A DNA stretch of 64,000 nt from a virus. A program made the translations under genes and the position numbers. Positions 45,335-53,098 of this stretch are shown here, in pieces. The stretch covers positions 98,467 to 162,466 of the IMG/VR virus record IMGVR_UViG_3300027973_000028; one strand, written 5' to 3'. The notes below the pieces were generated by a model that was not told where the DNA came from, searched no databases, and saw nothing but the letters and a program-made list of their open reading frames with translations. Numbering within the stretch: the stretch's first letter is position 1; every line of letters starts with the position of its first letter.

Positions 45335-46297
45335 ATGGCAAATGAATCCAAGGGGCTAGAGCTAGCAATAGCACAACTTGAAAGACAATTTGGATCAGGC
45401 TCTATTATGAAGCTTGGTAATTTTACGACTCAACCTTGGCCGTCAGTTCCTACTGGTGCTCCGACTCTAGATAGAATTTTAGGTAATGGCGGTTTACCTC
45501 GTGGCAGAATAGTAGAAATATACGGTCCAGAATCATCTGGCAAATCGACTGTAGCTTTGTCAGTTATTGCTGAAGCACAGAAGATTGGTTTAAAATGTGC
45601 CTATATAGATGCAGAACATGCTCTAGATCCAATATACATGCAATCTCTTGGGGTAGATCTCGATGCATTGCTTTTATCTCAGCCCGATTATGGCGAACAA
45701 GCACTAGAAATTGTAGACAAGTTAGTTAGAACAGGTGAAATTGGAGTAATCGTTATAGATTCAGTTGCTGCTCTTATTCCTAAGGCAGAGCTGGAGGGGG
45801 AGATGGAAGCCTCTCAGATGGGTCTACAAGCTCGTCTAATGGCCAAAGCGATGAGAAAGCTAGTTGCACTAGCCTCGGAAAATAAAACGCTCCTATTGTT
45901 CATAAACCAACTTAGAAGTAAAATTGGTATTATGTTTGGAAATCCAGAAACAACTCCAGGTGGAATGGCCCTAAAATATGCAGCTTCTGTAAGAATAGAT
46001 CTTCGCAAGAAAGAAGACATTAAAGATAAAGAAGGTGTGTCTATTGGAATTAAAGTAAAAGCTAAAGTTATTAAAAATAAAATGGCTCCTCCATTAAAAA
46101 TGGTAGAATTTGATATACTTTACGGTAAGGGAGTTGACCAATACGGATGCCTATTTGACATAGGTATTGAGAAACAAATATTTACACAAAAAGGCGCATG
46201 GGTTTACTATAAAGATGAAAACTTTGCTCAAGGTAGAGATAATGCAATTGAAAAACTTAAATCAAGAGAAGACATCATTGATCAAATAAGATTATGA
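45335..46297 (+). CDS. recA: RecA recombinase
   Basis: The 320-residue protein is a full bacterial-type RecA core. It has V-P-T-G-A-P-T-L-D-R-I-L-G, Walker A G-P-E-S-S-G-K-S-T (64-72), A-Y-I-D-A-E-H-A-L-D-P, Walker B V-I-V-I-D-S-V-A-A-L, L-L-F-I-N-Q-L-R-S-K-I-G (L2) and P-E-T-T-P-G-G-M-A-L-K. It lacks the long acidic C-terminal tail of cellular RecA. It would form filaments on single-stranded DNA for repair and recombination-dependent replication. The stop codon overlaps the next gene's start (ATGA). Confidence 0.97.
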   Translation: MANESKGLELAIAQLERQFGSGSIMKLGNFTTQPWPSVPTGAPTLDRILGNGGLPRGRIVEIYGPESSGKSTVALSVIAEAQKIGLKCAYIDAEHALDPIYMQSLGVDLDALLLSQPDYGEQALEIVDKLVRTGEIGVIVIDSVAALIPKAELEGEMEASQMGLQARLMAKAMRKLVALASENKTLLLFINQLRSKIGIMFGNPETTPGGMALKYAASVRIDLRKKEDIKDKEGVSIGIKVKAKVIKNKMAPPLKMVEFDILYGKGVDQYGCLFDIGIEKQIFTQKGAWVYYKDENFAQGRDNAIEKLKSREDIIDQIRL

Positions 46298-46446
46298 ACC
46301 CAGTATTGAATCCAGCTGTTTGCGAAGAATGTTCTTTTCCACCTAATTTTGCTGTTAATTGCATTTCAAAAAAAACAGATGAAGTTCAAGTTTTTACAAT
46401 TAAATGTAGAGATTGCGGAGATCAATGGAAGGAGCAATTAAATTAA
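46294..46446 (+). CDS. Small zinc-ribbon protein (50 aa)
   Basis: The ATG overlaps the recA stop. The product has C-E-E-C near residue 9 and C-R-D-C-G-D-Q-W near residue 38, a compact zinc ribbon. Coupled to recA, so perhaps a recombination or nucleic-acid accessory; that is inference. Confidence 0.65.
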   Translation: MNPVLNPAVCEECSFPPNFAVNCISKKTDEVQVFTIKCRDCGDQWKEQLN

Positions 46447-46447
46447 T

Positions 46448-47302
46448 ATGAATATGTTTGAAGAGTCTTTTAGAAAAAATCCAAATATAGAGCAAATCGC
46501 ACCAAAACTTTTTATTTATAGAAATTTCATAAATGGTGATTTATTAGAAAAAATAAATTCTATCTTAGTAAAACAAATAGATACCCCGTCAGTTACCCAT
46601 AATGTTGATTGGTATAACGATAGATTCACAACTCTTATTCCAGAAATGCACGAAGTATGGGAACTTGCCTCTGAATTAATTTATCCAGAACTAGCGATGC
46701 ACCCGCAACTTTGCCTATTGAGGGCTAAAGTTGGAGATGATGGGATGTATCATCACGCTGATGCACCTGGTGCGCCACACGAAGATTGTGGCCCAATTTG
46801 TGGCACGTGTGAGATAGCAAAAAGTGTTTTGATATCCCCAGACAGATGGGACACTTGCTGTAGACTTCACTATGGATTGATAGTATATTTTGGTGACTTT
46901 GAGGGTGGAGAAGTATATTATCCAAATTTTAATTCAAAAGCAGAGTATATTGGTGATTTTACCTCATTTGAAAATGATGATGAGTTGCGCGTTAAACCAA
47001 ATAATGGAGATTTAATAATTCACGGTTCACATAGAGATTATTGTCATGGAACAAAAGAAATTACAAGTGGAGTACGCTTTGCTTTTTCTAACTTTGTAAT
47101 ACCAGCACATACTAATCCTGGAACTTTTTATAACTATAAAACAAAAGAATATTATGATCAAATAGAGTTTATAAAACAAGACCCAGATAGTAGATGGTCA
47201 ACTTGGTTTGAAACGATTAATGGATATGCTTGGGAAGAACCACCAGCGGTGTTAGAAGATAAGAAAAATGGCATAACAGGCATTAGGTATAGAGATCTAT
47301 AA
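46448..47302 (+). CDS. 2-oxoglutarate/Fe(II)-dependent oxygenase with inserted Cys cluster (284 aa)
   Basis: Core motifs: Y-H-H-A-D-A-P (His-x-Asp), G-L-I-V-Y-F-G-D-F-E-G-G-E-V-Y-Y-P, K-P-N-N-G-D-L-I-I-H-G-S-H, H-G-T-K-E-I-T-S-G-V-R-F-A. Between the first His and the Gly-Gly strand lies C-G-P-I-C-G-T-C and further D-T-C-C-R residues. These could form a structural metal site not seen in the left-cluster oxygenases. It begins the plus-strand accessory metabolism group. Substrate unknown. Confidence 0.85.
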   Translation: MNMFEESFRKNPNIEQIAPKLFIYRNFINGDLLEKINSILVKQIDTPSVTHNVDWYNDRFTTLIPEMHEVWELASELIYPELAMHPQLCLLRAKVGDDGMYHHADAPGAPHEDCGPICGTCEIAKSVLISPDRWDTCCRLHYGLIVYFGDFEGGEVYYPNFNSKAEYIGDFTSFENDDELRVKPNNGDLIIHGSHRDYCHGTKEITSGVRFAFSNFVIPAHTNPGTFYNYKTKEYYDQIEFIKQDPDSRWSTWFETINGYAWEEPPAVLEDKKNGITGIRYRDL

Positions 47303-47359
47303 TATTTATTATGTTATATTATTATAATAATTTAATTTATTTAAAAAAGTTTTAGATTT

Positions 47360-48154
47360 ATGAAATTACATTGGATGAGCGTTCATGACGACAGTAGCAT
47401 AGATAGTTTAAGAGAAAATTCAAAAATATTAAATGAATGCAATTATTATTCAAATTTATTAGTTTATCATTCAACAAATAATGACTATTGGATAAAGTGC
47501 GCAAATGTTTTAGATTTAAATCATAAATTTAAATATCTTTTAGCAATCAGGACTTATTCTATAAGTCCAGAATATTTTGTAATGATGTATAAATCGTTTA
47601 ATGAAATTCAAAAAAATAGAATAATGTTTAATATAGTTTCTGGAGATATCCATGATGGTGAATTTTCGATAAATGATCTTGTTACCGGACAAGATAATTT
47701 TAACACAGTAGAGAAAAGAGTTGCTTATACAGATAAGTGGATGCAAAAAACTTTATCTATTTTAAATAGACAAAAACAAGAAATACCAGAAATAGTCATG
47801 TCTGGCATTTCGGATGAAACACTAAATTCTTCTGCAAAATTTGCTAACTATAATTTAGCTATGATGTCTGAATATATAGAGTCACCAAAAAAGTTTGAAA
47901 AAAATAAAAATAGAATGATCGCAGCTGCTGTAGTCATAAGAGATTCTTATGACGATGCAGAGCGTGTTGTTGATCAAATTGACCAAAAGCATCAAAAAAA
48001 ATGGACAATTTTTGGAACAGAAGAACAAGTTATAGAAAAAATAAAATATTTAGAGAGTATTGGAGTTACAGATTTAATGATACGAACTCATAGAAATGAT
48101 GATCAATACAATTTAATACACACCTTAGCAAAAAAGAACCATGGAGTAATTTAA
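47360..48154 (+). CDS. Luciferase-like monooxygenase (SsuD/bacterial luciferase superfamily)
   Basis: The 264-residue protein follows the TIM-barrel pattern of this family: F-K-Y-L-L-A-I-R-T-Y near strand 2, S-P-E-Y-F-V-M-M-Y-K-S-F-N-E-I, N-R-I-M-F-N-I-V-S-G-D, then W-T-I-F-G-T-E-E-Q-V-I-E-K-I-K-Y-L-E-S-I-G-V near the C-terminus. In bacteria these flavin-dependent enzymes cleave alkanesulfonates or oxidise diverse substrates using reduced FMN. It is shorter than SsuD (about 380 residues). The neighbours are two oxygenases and an SGNH-like hydrolase. The phage role is unknown. Confidence 0.72.
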   Translation: MKLHWMSVHDDSSIDSLRENSKILNECNYYSNLLVYHSTNNDYWIKCANVLDLNHKFKYLLAIRTYSISPEYFVMMYKSFNEIQKNRIMFNIVSGDIHDGEFSINDLVTGQDNFNTVEKRVAYTDKWMQKTLSILNRQKQEIPEIVMSGISDETLNSSAKFANYNLAMMSEYIESPKKFEKNKNRMIAAAVVIRDSYDDAERVVDQIDQKHQKKWTIFGTEEQVIEKIKYLESIGVTDLMIRTHRNDDQYNLIHTLAKKNHGVI

Positions 48155-48158
48155 TAAA

Positions 48159-48815
48159 ATGAAAAAAATATACTTAATTGGAGACTGTCATTTATCTAGA
48201 GTTTCTGAACATTATGAAGAAGATAACAACCAAGTTGACATGACTTTTTGGGGCAAGGCAGCAAAGAAAATTTGGGATCTAGATTTTCAAGAAATGTATA
48301 AAGAGGATGAATTGTCTTCTGGCAAAGAGTCACAAAAATTTCAAAATGATGGTGTTATTCCATTTTCTGAAATAAAAGATGATGGAATATTATTTTCTTG
48401 GTTTGGATATGTAGATGTAAGAACATTCTTATCAGCATATGATAACGCAGAAACTGTGGCAAGAAAGTATATAGACCAATTAAAACAAAATTTTAATAAT
48501 TCAAAAATAGTGATAATAGAACCACTCCCGCAGTTTACGGAGATGCTATTAAAGTATGAAGGGATCAGCCCATCTTATACCTATGAGCAAAGATTGGAGC
48601 AGAATAGAAAGTTCTTAGACTCCATGCATGTGCATGCGCGTGAGGCTGGAATAACAGACTTTATTCTTCAATCGGAGATACTGGATTCATTAGGTGTATC
48701 TAAGTTAATTCCTGAAATGACACATGATAAAGCTCCTCATCCAGTAGATGGCCTTCAAGACAAATATAATAAAAAAATATTAGATCTATTTATAAAAAAG
48801 GCATTAGAATTATAA
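48159..48815 (+). CDS. SGNH/GDSL-like hydrolase-fold protein
   Basis: The N-terminus K-K-I-Y-L-I-G-D-C-H-L-S-R is the G-D-S-(L) block with Cys in place of the nucleophilic Ser. F-S-W-F-G-Y-V-D-V-R-T and later S-K-I-V-I-I-E-P-L-P follow, with C-terminal K-A-P-H-P-V-D-G-L as a possible D-x-x-H-like block. Cys at the nucleophile position could mean altered or lost esterase activity. It is encoded within a four-gene group, starting four bases after the monooxygenase, and its stop is adjacent to the next start. Confidence 0.55.
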   Translation: MKKIYLIGDCHLSRVSEHYEEDNNQVDMTFWGKAAKKIWDLDFQEMYKEDELSSGKESQKFQNDGVIPFSEIKDDGILFSWFGYVDVRTFLSAYDNAETVARKYIDQLKQNFNNSKIVIIEPLPQFTEMLLKYEGISPSYTYEQRLEQNRKFLDSMHVHAREAGITDFILQSEILDSLGVSKLIPEMTHDKAPHPVDGLQDKYNKKILDLFIKKALEL

Positions 48816-49358
48816 ATGATTAAGTTAACTAAAGATATTTTATTATTTACAGATTTATTTGAAGATTTAGATAAAATATTTTTAAATTTAACAGAACTAG
48901 ACTGGAAAATGTGGGGTCGAAATAACAATGATCCAAACTACAGAATTGGCGAAACAGGCACAATAGACGATAACGAGTATTTATCTACTCAGATAAAATC
49001 TGCTACTCAAAAATGCCTAGATGATTATATGCTAAATTTGGGTATAGATAAAAATTTATATTATCATTACCAACATGGTCTATATGTAAGAAAATGGGAT
49101 TTTCCAATGGCCGGCATGAGTGCTCATAGAGATTACACTTATGATGATCAAGGTGGAATCAAAAAAGTTGCATATACAATATGCGGTTACCTTAATGATG
49201 ATTATGAAGGTGGATTAATAGAATTTCCGGAACACGATCTTTCGATTAAACCGCCGGCTGGATCCGCAATTGTTTTTAACTCAAATGAATTACATCTGGT
49301 AACAGACTTAAAAGATAAACACAGATACATGTGGTCTTGCTTTGTTTATAACAAATAA
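48816..49358 (+). CDS. 2-oxoglutarate/Fe(II)-dependent oxygenase (180 aa)
   Basis: Motifs: M-S-A-H-R-D-Y-T (His-x-Asp), I-C-G-Y-L-N-D-D-Y-E-G-G-L-I-E-F, K-P-P-A-G-S-A-I-V-F-N-S, E-L-H-L-V, D-K-H-R-Y-M-W. The distal His and Arg are in place. It directly abuts the SGNH-like gene. Shorter than the left-cluster enzymes. Substrate unknown. Confidence 0.83.
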   Translation: MIKLTKDILLFTDLFEDLDKIFLNLTELDWKMWGRNNNDPNYRIGETGTIDDNEYLSTQIKSATQKCLDDYMLNLGIDKNLYYHYQHGLYVRKWDFPMAGMSAHRDYTYDDQGGIKKVAYTICGYLNDDYEGGLIEFPEHDLSIKPPAGSAIVFNSNELHLVTDLKDKHRYMWSCFVYNK

Positions 49359-49384
49359 TCGACTCATGCTAATCCTTTGATCCC

Positions 49385-49420
49385 CCGCCCCAAATCCGCG
49401 GCGAATTATTTTTTTTATTT
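49385..49420 (+). terminator. Possible terminator after the plus-strand oxygenase group
   Basis: A short GC stem (CGCC pairing with GGCG around CAAATCCGC) precedes a T-rich run. The stem is short, so this is a tentative call. Confidence 0.35.
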
Positions 49421-49454
49421 TTAATAATTTGTAGTATTATGATACTATAAGGGG

Positions 49455-49844
49455 ATGGAAGAAAAATACTTATGGATACTTTTAGGGCTTATATTTGGAG
49501 TTACTATTAGACTTATGAATGAACACATCTTTAGAAAGATTCTATCCTTTTTTATGACCTCTAGAGATCCGCACTATGACGAGTCTGGCCTCTGTTCATT
49601 TGCAGTTGGTGAATCTGAAGAGTTAACCAAGTTTATCACCATTCATGGAGACGCAAAAGGTAATCTTATATTCTCTGCTTTTGAACCAGAAGAATGGGAG
49701 ATGATGGTTGGTATGTGTGAAATTACCGGTAAAGACATTTCTCAGTTTATTGAAGAAATCCAAGAGGATAATAAATCAAGAATGCTAGTAGTAGATCCAA
49801 CTAAATTTACAGATGATGATGAGGATCCATTCGGAATGTTCTAG
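49455..49844 (+). CDS. Membrane-anchored acidic protein (129 aa)
   Basis: One N-terminal hydrophobic segment (W-I-L-L-G-L-I-F-G-V-T-I) is followed by a soluble acidic domain ending D-D-D-E-D-P-F-G-M-F. No family recognised. It ends before the bidirectional terminator at 49866. Confidence 0.6.
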   Translation: MEEKYLWILLGLIFGVTIRLMNEHIFRKILSFFMTSRDPHYDESGLCSFAVGESEELTKFITIHGDAKGNLIFSAFEPEEWEMMVGMCEITGKDISQFIEEIQEDNKSRMLVVDPTKFTDDDEDPFGMF

Positions 49845-49865
49845 TAAGATATAAAAAGATATATA

Positions 49866-49903
49866 AAAAAAGACCCCTATCCATTCGGAGAAGGGTCTTT
49901 TTT
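49866..49903. terminator. Bidirectional terminator between convergent genes
   Basis: AAAGACCC and GGGTCTTT arms with A- and T-runs outside make a symmetric hairpin between the plus-strand gene ending at 49844 and the minus-strand gene ending at 49919, so it can stop transcription from either side. Confidence 0.85.
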
Positions 49904-49918
49904 AATTTATATAGGTTT

Positions 49919-50137
49919 TTAGAAGTCTGAGCTATATTCGTAGTTATCCATATCATAATTATCGTAATTTACTCCAACTTGGGCTGAAGCGCCATAATAA
50001 GTCTTTACACTAAGAGCATCCTCAAATTCATCTTCAACCCACTGTAGACAGTCTGGACAACGTAGATTATCATCATACATTCCCTCTGATACCACTATCT
50101 CTGATGAACAGTATGGGCAATCTATAAAGCTTGACAT
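49919..50137 (-). CDS. Small zinc-ribbon protein (72 aa)
   Basis: C-P-Y-C near the N-terminus and L-R-C-P-D-C around residue 30 form a zinc ribbon. The C-terminus is acidic and Tyr-rich. It is the only minus-strand gene in this part of the window. Function unknown. Confidence 0.65.
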   Translation of the reverse strand: MSSFIDCPYCSSEIVVSEGMYDDNLRCPDCLQWVEDEFEDALSVKTYYGASAQVGVNYDNYDMDNYEYSSDF

Positions 50138-50541
50138 ATTCTTATCTTCCCTTCGCCTTATTAGGCATTGTTGTTATGGATGTTTATTCTTCTTATTATA
50201 TAACAGCTCAATCATAATACACATTTGTATAGATCAAAACAACTCCTGATCAAACTTTTTTTCTGCGGGCCAATTCTTATTCTCAACCTGTATAAACATA
50301 TATAAAATTCCTATAAGCCTAAAAAATAGGTAAAAAATATAAGGGGGTAATAGTGAGTATATGTTGTGCTTCATAAGTTTTAACGAGGCCACCCCTGTAT
50401 ACCCCATCGCTCCTCTGTTTACAAGAGCTAACCGTTGACAATGAGGTTATAAAACACAATGTAAGTCTGACACTACATAGGCGAAGGTGATATGGATGCA
50501 CCTACCAATACATCCCACTACATGTTCCTTAAGGAGGAGAC
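50138..50541. other. Intergenic region at the start of the accessory/early-like arm
   Basis: About 400 bases without a credible gene. It contains an isolated TTGACA at 50435 without a good -10 partner, and an AGGTG/CACCT hairpin near 50484-50502. It ends in a strong AAGGAGG-like ribosome-binding site before 50542. It probably carries the promoter for the right arm, but I cannot place it. Confidence 0.4.
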
Positions 50542-50835
50542 ATGTTTACATCAATCATTGAGTGGTTAGTATTCCTTACAGTAGTAGGCAGTATCGCAGC
50601 ATCTGTAGGCCTGATGGTCTATGGTGTGTATGTGGTCGTGTCAGATATAAGTACTGTTAATGCAGTGCTGGTCTTGACAGGGCTATTTGGTACAGTGTTC
50701 TCACTGCTTGCGCCATTTATATTCAATGGTGTTATCCCAGCTAATAACTGGGGATTAATGGTTGGTTTTAGCTGCTGGTTGGTAGCTCTTCCTGCCTTTA
50801 TAATACTGGGTGCTTGGGCTATAGAGCGCAAGTAA
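50542..50835 (+). CDS. Small membrane protein, three predicted TM segments (97 aa)
   Basis: Hydrophobic segments around residues 8-32, 40-62 and 72-92 suggest three membrane passes with few charges. AAGGAGG precedes the start. It could be a holin or superinfection-exclusion type protein, but topology alone cannot settle that. Confidence 0.65.
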   Translation: MFTSIIEWLVFLTVVGSIAASVGLMVYGVYVVVSDISTVNAVLVLTGLFGTVFSLLAPFIFNGVIPANNWGLMVGFSCWLVALPAFIILGAWAIERK

Positions 50836-50851
50836 TCAGTTAATCAACTAA

Positions 50852-50893
50852 GAAGGCTCTTCCATGGTAGTGCATGGGAGAGCTTTCTTTTTT
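50852..50893 (+). terminator. Terminator 1 of the cassette series
   Basis: AGGCTCT-TCCATG pairs with CATGGGA-GAGCTTT, followed by a T-run leading straight into the conserved TATGGCTAG element. Confidence 0.85.
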
Positions 50894-50917
50894 ATGGCTA
50901 GGTATAAGACATCTAGC
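50893..50917 (+). promoter_or_regulatory. Post-terminator element 1 (TATGGCTAG, hairpin GCTAG/CTAGC)
   Basis: The conserved TATG-box directly follows the terminator T-run. The GCTAG/CTAGC arms make a divergent member of the family. Confidence 0.5.
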
Positions 50918-50920
50918 TAT

Positions 50921-50973
50921 GTCTCATCAGATCGACATTAACTGTCTGTGACCCCAGCGTAGGTAGTGGCTGG
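50921..50973 (+). promoter_or_regulatory. Structured leader 1
   Basis: It has a GTC/GAC hairpin, the conserved linker containing TTAACTGTC and GTGACCCC, then a CCAGC/GCTGG hairpin. The layout matches leaders at 56018, 56814 and 57527. An additional ACACGC/GCGTGT hairpin follows near 50994-51020, just before the ribosome-binding site of the ATC-start gene. Confidence 0.55.
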
Positions 50974-51035
50974 ACAACACACTGCTATGGAGACACGCGT
51001 GCCATATATAACAGCGTGTAATAAGGAGGTAGCTT

Positions 51036-51320
51036 ATCGCTGCTATAACACAAGGTAAGACAGTTACATTCAAGCAAGTTGATGATATCATCAATTCTGC
51101 CGCTAAGGAATACCGGGTTTACCACTACAATGGTGGACAGGTCTTCATCCGTTTAAGCGCGTTGGATAATATGATGATGGTTATCGACCATTCAACAGTA
51201 GACATTACAGTTGAGTTGTTTGACGGAACTGCATACTTGGCTGCATATGCCAATAACAACACTGAATACAGCAACCGTTTTATTGCTGCGCCATCACAAT
51301 TGGCTGTGTTGTTTGCTTAA
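51036..51320 (+). CDS. Hypothetical protein with apparent ATC start (94 aa)
   Basis: An open frame from a stop at 51030 to TAA at 51320 has no ATG, GTG or TTG near the ribosome-binding site. AAGGAGG followed by six bases (TAGCTT) reaches ATC at 51036. The product reads I-A-A-I-T-Q-G-K-T-V-T-F-K-Q and Y-R-V-Y-H-Y-N-G-G-Q-V-F-I-R, ending A-P-S-Q-L-A-V-L-F-A, clearly protein-like. The first ATG is about 50 codons in. No family recognised. The 57645 gene shares the same leader layout and ATC start. Confidence 0.6.
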   Translation: MAAITQGKTVTFKQVDDIINSAAKEYRVYHYNGGQVFIRLSALDNMMMVIDHSTVDITVELFDGTAYLAAYANNNTEYSNRFIAAPSQLAVLFA

Positions 51321-51336
51321 GTAAGTAATAAAGAAA

Positions 51337-51373
51337 GATACCCTGGGGTCTTCGGACCCTGGGGTTCTTTTTT
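51337..51373 (+). terminator. Terminator 2 of the cassette series
   Basis: ACCC-TG-GGGTC, TTCG loop, GACCC-TG-GGGT followed by T-run. Confidence 0.9.
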
Positions 51374-51399
51374 TATGACTAGGACAAAGGTCTTATGTC
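51374..51399 (+). promoter_or_regulatory. Post-terminator element 2 (TATGACTAGG hairpin)
   Basis: GACTAGGAC pairs with GTCTTA(T)GTC around an AAAG loop, one bulge. Confidence 0.6.
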
Positions 51400-51424
51400 A
51401 ATACTCTCTAGGAGGGGAGTAGAT

Positions 51425-51694
51425 ATGAATATGAAAGACAAACTAATAATGGCAATAATTGCAGTATTATCAGTGCTTGCAATTGTTAGCTTTGTAGATG
51501 CAAGTAACAACCCAGTATCCTGCCAAGTTGACAGTTTGGTAGCGACATATGGAGATACCTATTGGACATTGAGCAGTGATGCTGGTTGTGTTGGTGGGTA
51601 TGATAAGCAAAGTAGGGTTGGGCAGATAATTGATCTTAATGGAGGTTCTGCGGATCTCCGTCATGGTCAATTGGTAATATTCCCAACTAAGTAA
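51425..51694 (+). CDS. Exported LysM-like protein (89 aa)
   Basis: The ATG at 51425 follows AGGAGGGG; the longer frame from 51395 would run through the conserved hairpin and is rejected. A hydrophobic N-terminus (L-I-M-A-I-I-A-V-L-S-V-L-A-I-V) acts as signal or anchor. The remainder fits a LysM repeat: Y-G-D-T-Y-W-T-L-S-S, then V-G-Q-I-I-D-L-N-G-G and L-R-H-G-Q-L-V-I-F-P. LysM binds peptidoglycan or chitin. A role in cell-wall interaction is inference. Confidence 0.6.
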   Translation: MNMKDKLIMAIIAVLSVLAIVSFVDASNNPVSCQVDSLVATYGDTYWTLSSDAGCVGGYDKQSRVGQIIDLNGGSADLRHGQLVIFPTK

Positions 51695-51721
51695 ATTAAG
51701 TAAGTAAACCCAAAAAGAATT

Positions 51722-51762
51722 CCCCGAGCTGGTACCCTCTGCCAGCTTGGGGTTTTCTTTTT
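51722..51762 (+). terminator. Terminator 3 of the cassette series
   Basis: CCCCGAGCTGG pairs with CCAGCTTGGGG followed by TTTTCTTTTT. Confidence 0.92.
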
Positions 51763-51786
51763 ATGACTAGAGCTCAGGCTTTAGTC
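51762..51786 (+). promoter_or_regulatory. Post-terminator element 3 (GACTAGAGC/GCTTTAGTC)
   Basis: A nine-base stem with one G-U pair and a TCAG loop, one of the best members of the family. Confidence 0.65.
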
Positions 51787-51898
51787 GGGCTATAAGCGTT
51801 ACGCCCTGAAAGTAATGCACCGGTCGTTGGCTACCGTAAAGCTAACACCTGTTGCGCAATTTGGGACTTTCTCTCCCAAAAAAACAGGAGGAATACTA

Positions 51899-52222
51899 AT
51901 GATTACAATGATCATTATCGCAACACTCATGGTTGTGGCTGCAGTTGCAGTTACAGTCTGCGTGATGCAGCAAAAGGCAATCGTTCTGATCAATCAGATC
52001 AAGAACCTCATCGTTCAATTGAGCGAAGAGAAAGCAAAAGCAGCCAAGGTTCTTTCCGAAAAGGAACAAGAACTGAGGGAAGCCAAGGATACAGCACGCC
52101 GTCATTTAAATGATTGGAATGCTCTCTACTTGGAGAAAAGGGCAGCTGAAGCCAAAAAGGCAGAAGCAGCAAAGAAGACAGAAGCGAAAGCTACTGTAAA
52201 GAAGACCAAAACAACCAAATAA
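51899..52222 (+). CDS. Membrane-anchored coiled-coil protein with Lys/Ala-rich tail (107 aa)
   Basis: The ATG at 51899 follows AGGAGG; an upstream frame from 51815 would cross leader hairpins and is rejected. One N-terminal membrane segment (I-I-I-A-T-L-M-V-V-A-A-V-A-V-T-V) is followed by a long helix (L-S-E-E-K-A-K-A-A-K-V) and a Lys/Thr tail. The shape resembles spanin-like or scaffold anchors, but no family is clear. Confidence 0.55.
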   Translation: MITMIIIATLMVVAAVAVTVCVMQQKAIVLINQIKNLIVQLSEEKAKAAKVLSEKEQELREAKDTARRHLNDWNALYLEKRAAEAKKAEAAKKTEAKATVKKTKTTK

Positions 52223-52263
52223 GACAAATTAGGGAAAGTCCTAATTGCGCAACAACAAAAGAT

Positions 52264-52298
52264 GCCCTGGGGGTTAACACCCCTGGGGTTTTCTTTTT
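52264..52298 (+). terminator. Terminator 4 of the cassette series
   Basis: CCCTGGGGGT-TAAC-ACCCCTGGGG followed by TTTTCTTTTT. Confidence 0.88.
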
Positions 52299-52315
52299 AT
52301 ACCTAGAACATAGGT
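52298..52315 (+). promoter_or_regulatory. Post-terminator element 4 (ACCTA/TAGGT)
   Basis: A shorter member: TATACCTAG box, five-base stem and GAACA loop. Confidence 0.5.
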
Positions 52316-52347
52316 CCTTATAATAAGTGAAGGGAGGTGAAATAGAA

Positions 52348-52521
52348 ATGGAAAACGCTAGGAATGGCATATTCCCACATAAGTGTGGATGGCCATCCTG
52401 TGAGTTTGTAGTGGAATTGGACGATGAGCCCAATTGCTTTACTCATTCACCAGACAGCGGCAGTTCCGAGGTCGGCTACTCTGCAAGGAGAGATGCTGAA
52501 CGCGGAATCGTACGGTTCTGA
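52348..52521 (+). CDS. Small zinc-finger-like protein (57 aa)
   Basis: The ATG at 52348 follows AGGGAGGTG; the GTG at 52327 lies inside that site. H-K-C-G-W-P-S-C-E-F and C-F-T-H could bind zinc. The C-terminus is Arg-rich. Function unknown. Confidence 0.6.
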   Translation: MENARNGIFPHKCGWPSCEFVVELDDEPNCFTHSPDSGSSEVGYSARRDAERGIVRF

Positions 52522-52598
52522 TGGGATGGCAGCCAACTGACTAAGAGTCGGGGCAGATGAATAGTGCCTGGCAACAGAAACTATCATGAAAGAATAAT

Positions 52599-52631
52599 CT
52601 CAGGGGTTAGCATCCCTGAGATTTTCTTTTT
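52599..52631 (+). terminator. Terminator 5 of the cassette series
   Basis: CTCAGGG/CCCTGAG with GTTAGCAT loop then TTTTCTTTT. Confidence 0.9.
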
Positions 52632-52656
52632 ATGACTAGGGAAAAGGTCTCTAGTC
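52631..52656 (+). promoter_or_regulatory. Post-terminator element 5 (GACTAGGGA/TCTCTAGTC)
   Basis: A nine-base stem with one wobble and an AAAGG loop. Confidence 0.65.
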
Positions 52657-52750
52657 TGGTTAGCAGACCATAATCTGTTTAGCCGTAGCTGTACATACGG
52701 TGCCAGCGTGATGGGCGCATCCCATCTTTATGATTTCTTAAGGAGGAATC

Positions 52751-53041
52751 ATGTTCGGCATCATATTGCTACAAAACTGGTTGACTTTTGCGATATTCGC
52801 AATTTTGATATCAGTCTCGGTAATGATCATTATCGAGGAAACAAAAGGTAAAGGTATCATTAACACTATCCTATACACTTTAGGATTTGTGTCACTGTTG
52901 TCTTTATGGCCTGTATTTAATATCTATACAGCCATACCTATCACAAACGATAATAATTTATTATTTATAATAGCTTTATTTACAACATATTTTGCTCTGG
53001 TATTTGCTGGAACAGAGTTGATGGATAAAGCTACAAAATAA
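52751..53041 (+). CDS. Small membrane protein (96 aa)
   Basis: TTAAGGAGGAATC precedes the ATG. Three hydrophobic stretches (residues about 8-28, 38-56, 67-88) suggest an integral membrane protein comparable in size to the 50542 product but not obviously homologous. Function unknown. Confidence 0.62.
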   Translation: MFGIILLQNWLTFAIFAILISVSVMIIIEETKGKGIINTILYTLGFVSLLSLWPVFNIYTAIPITNDNNLLFIIALFTTYFALVFAGTELMDKATK

Positions 53042-53098
53042 TAAAAAACTAGAATACTTTAGTTGTACAGAGCTAAAGTTTTCTTACCAAACTAAGAA

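Noticed and set aside
50435-50463. Sigma-70 promoter from TTGACA at 50435
   Set aside because: At 16-18 bases downstream there is only AATGTA-like sequence, a poor -10 match. Noted only in the intergenic entry.
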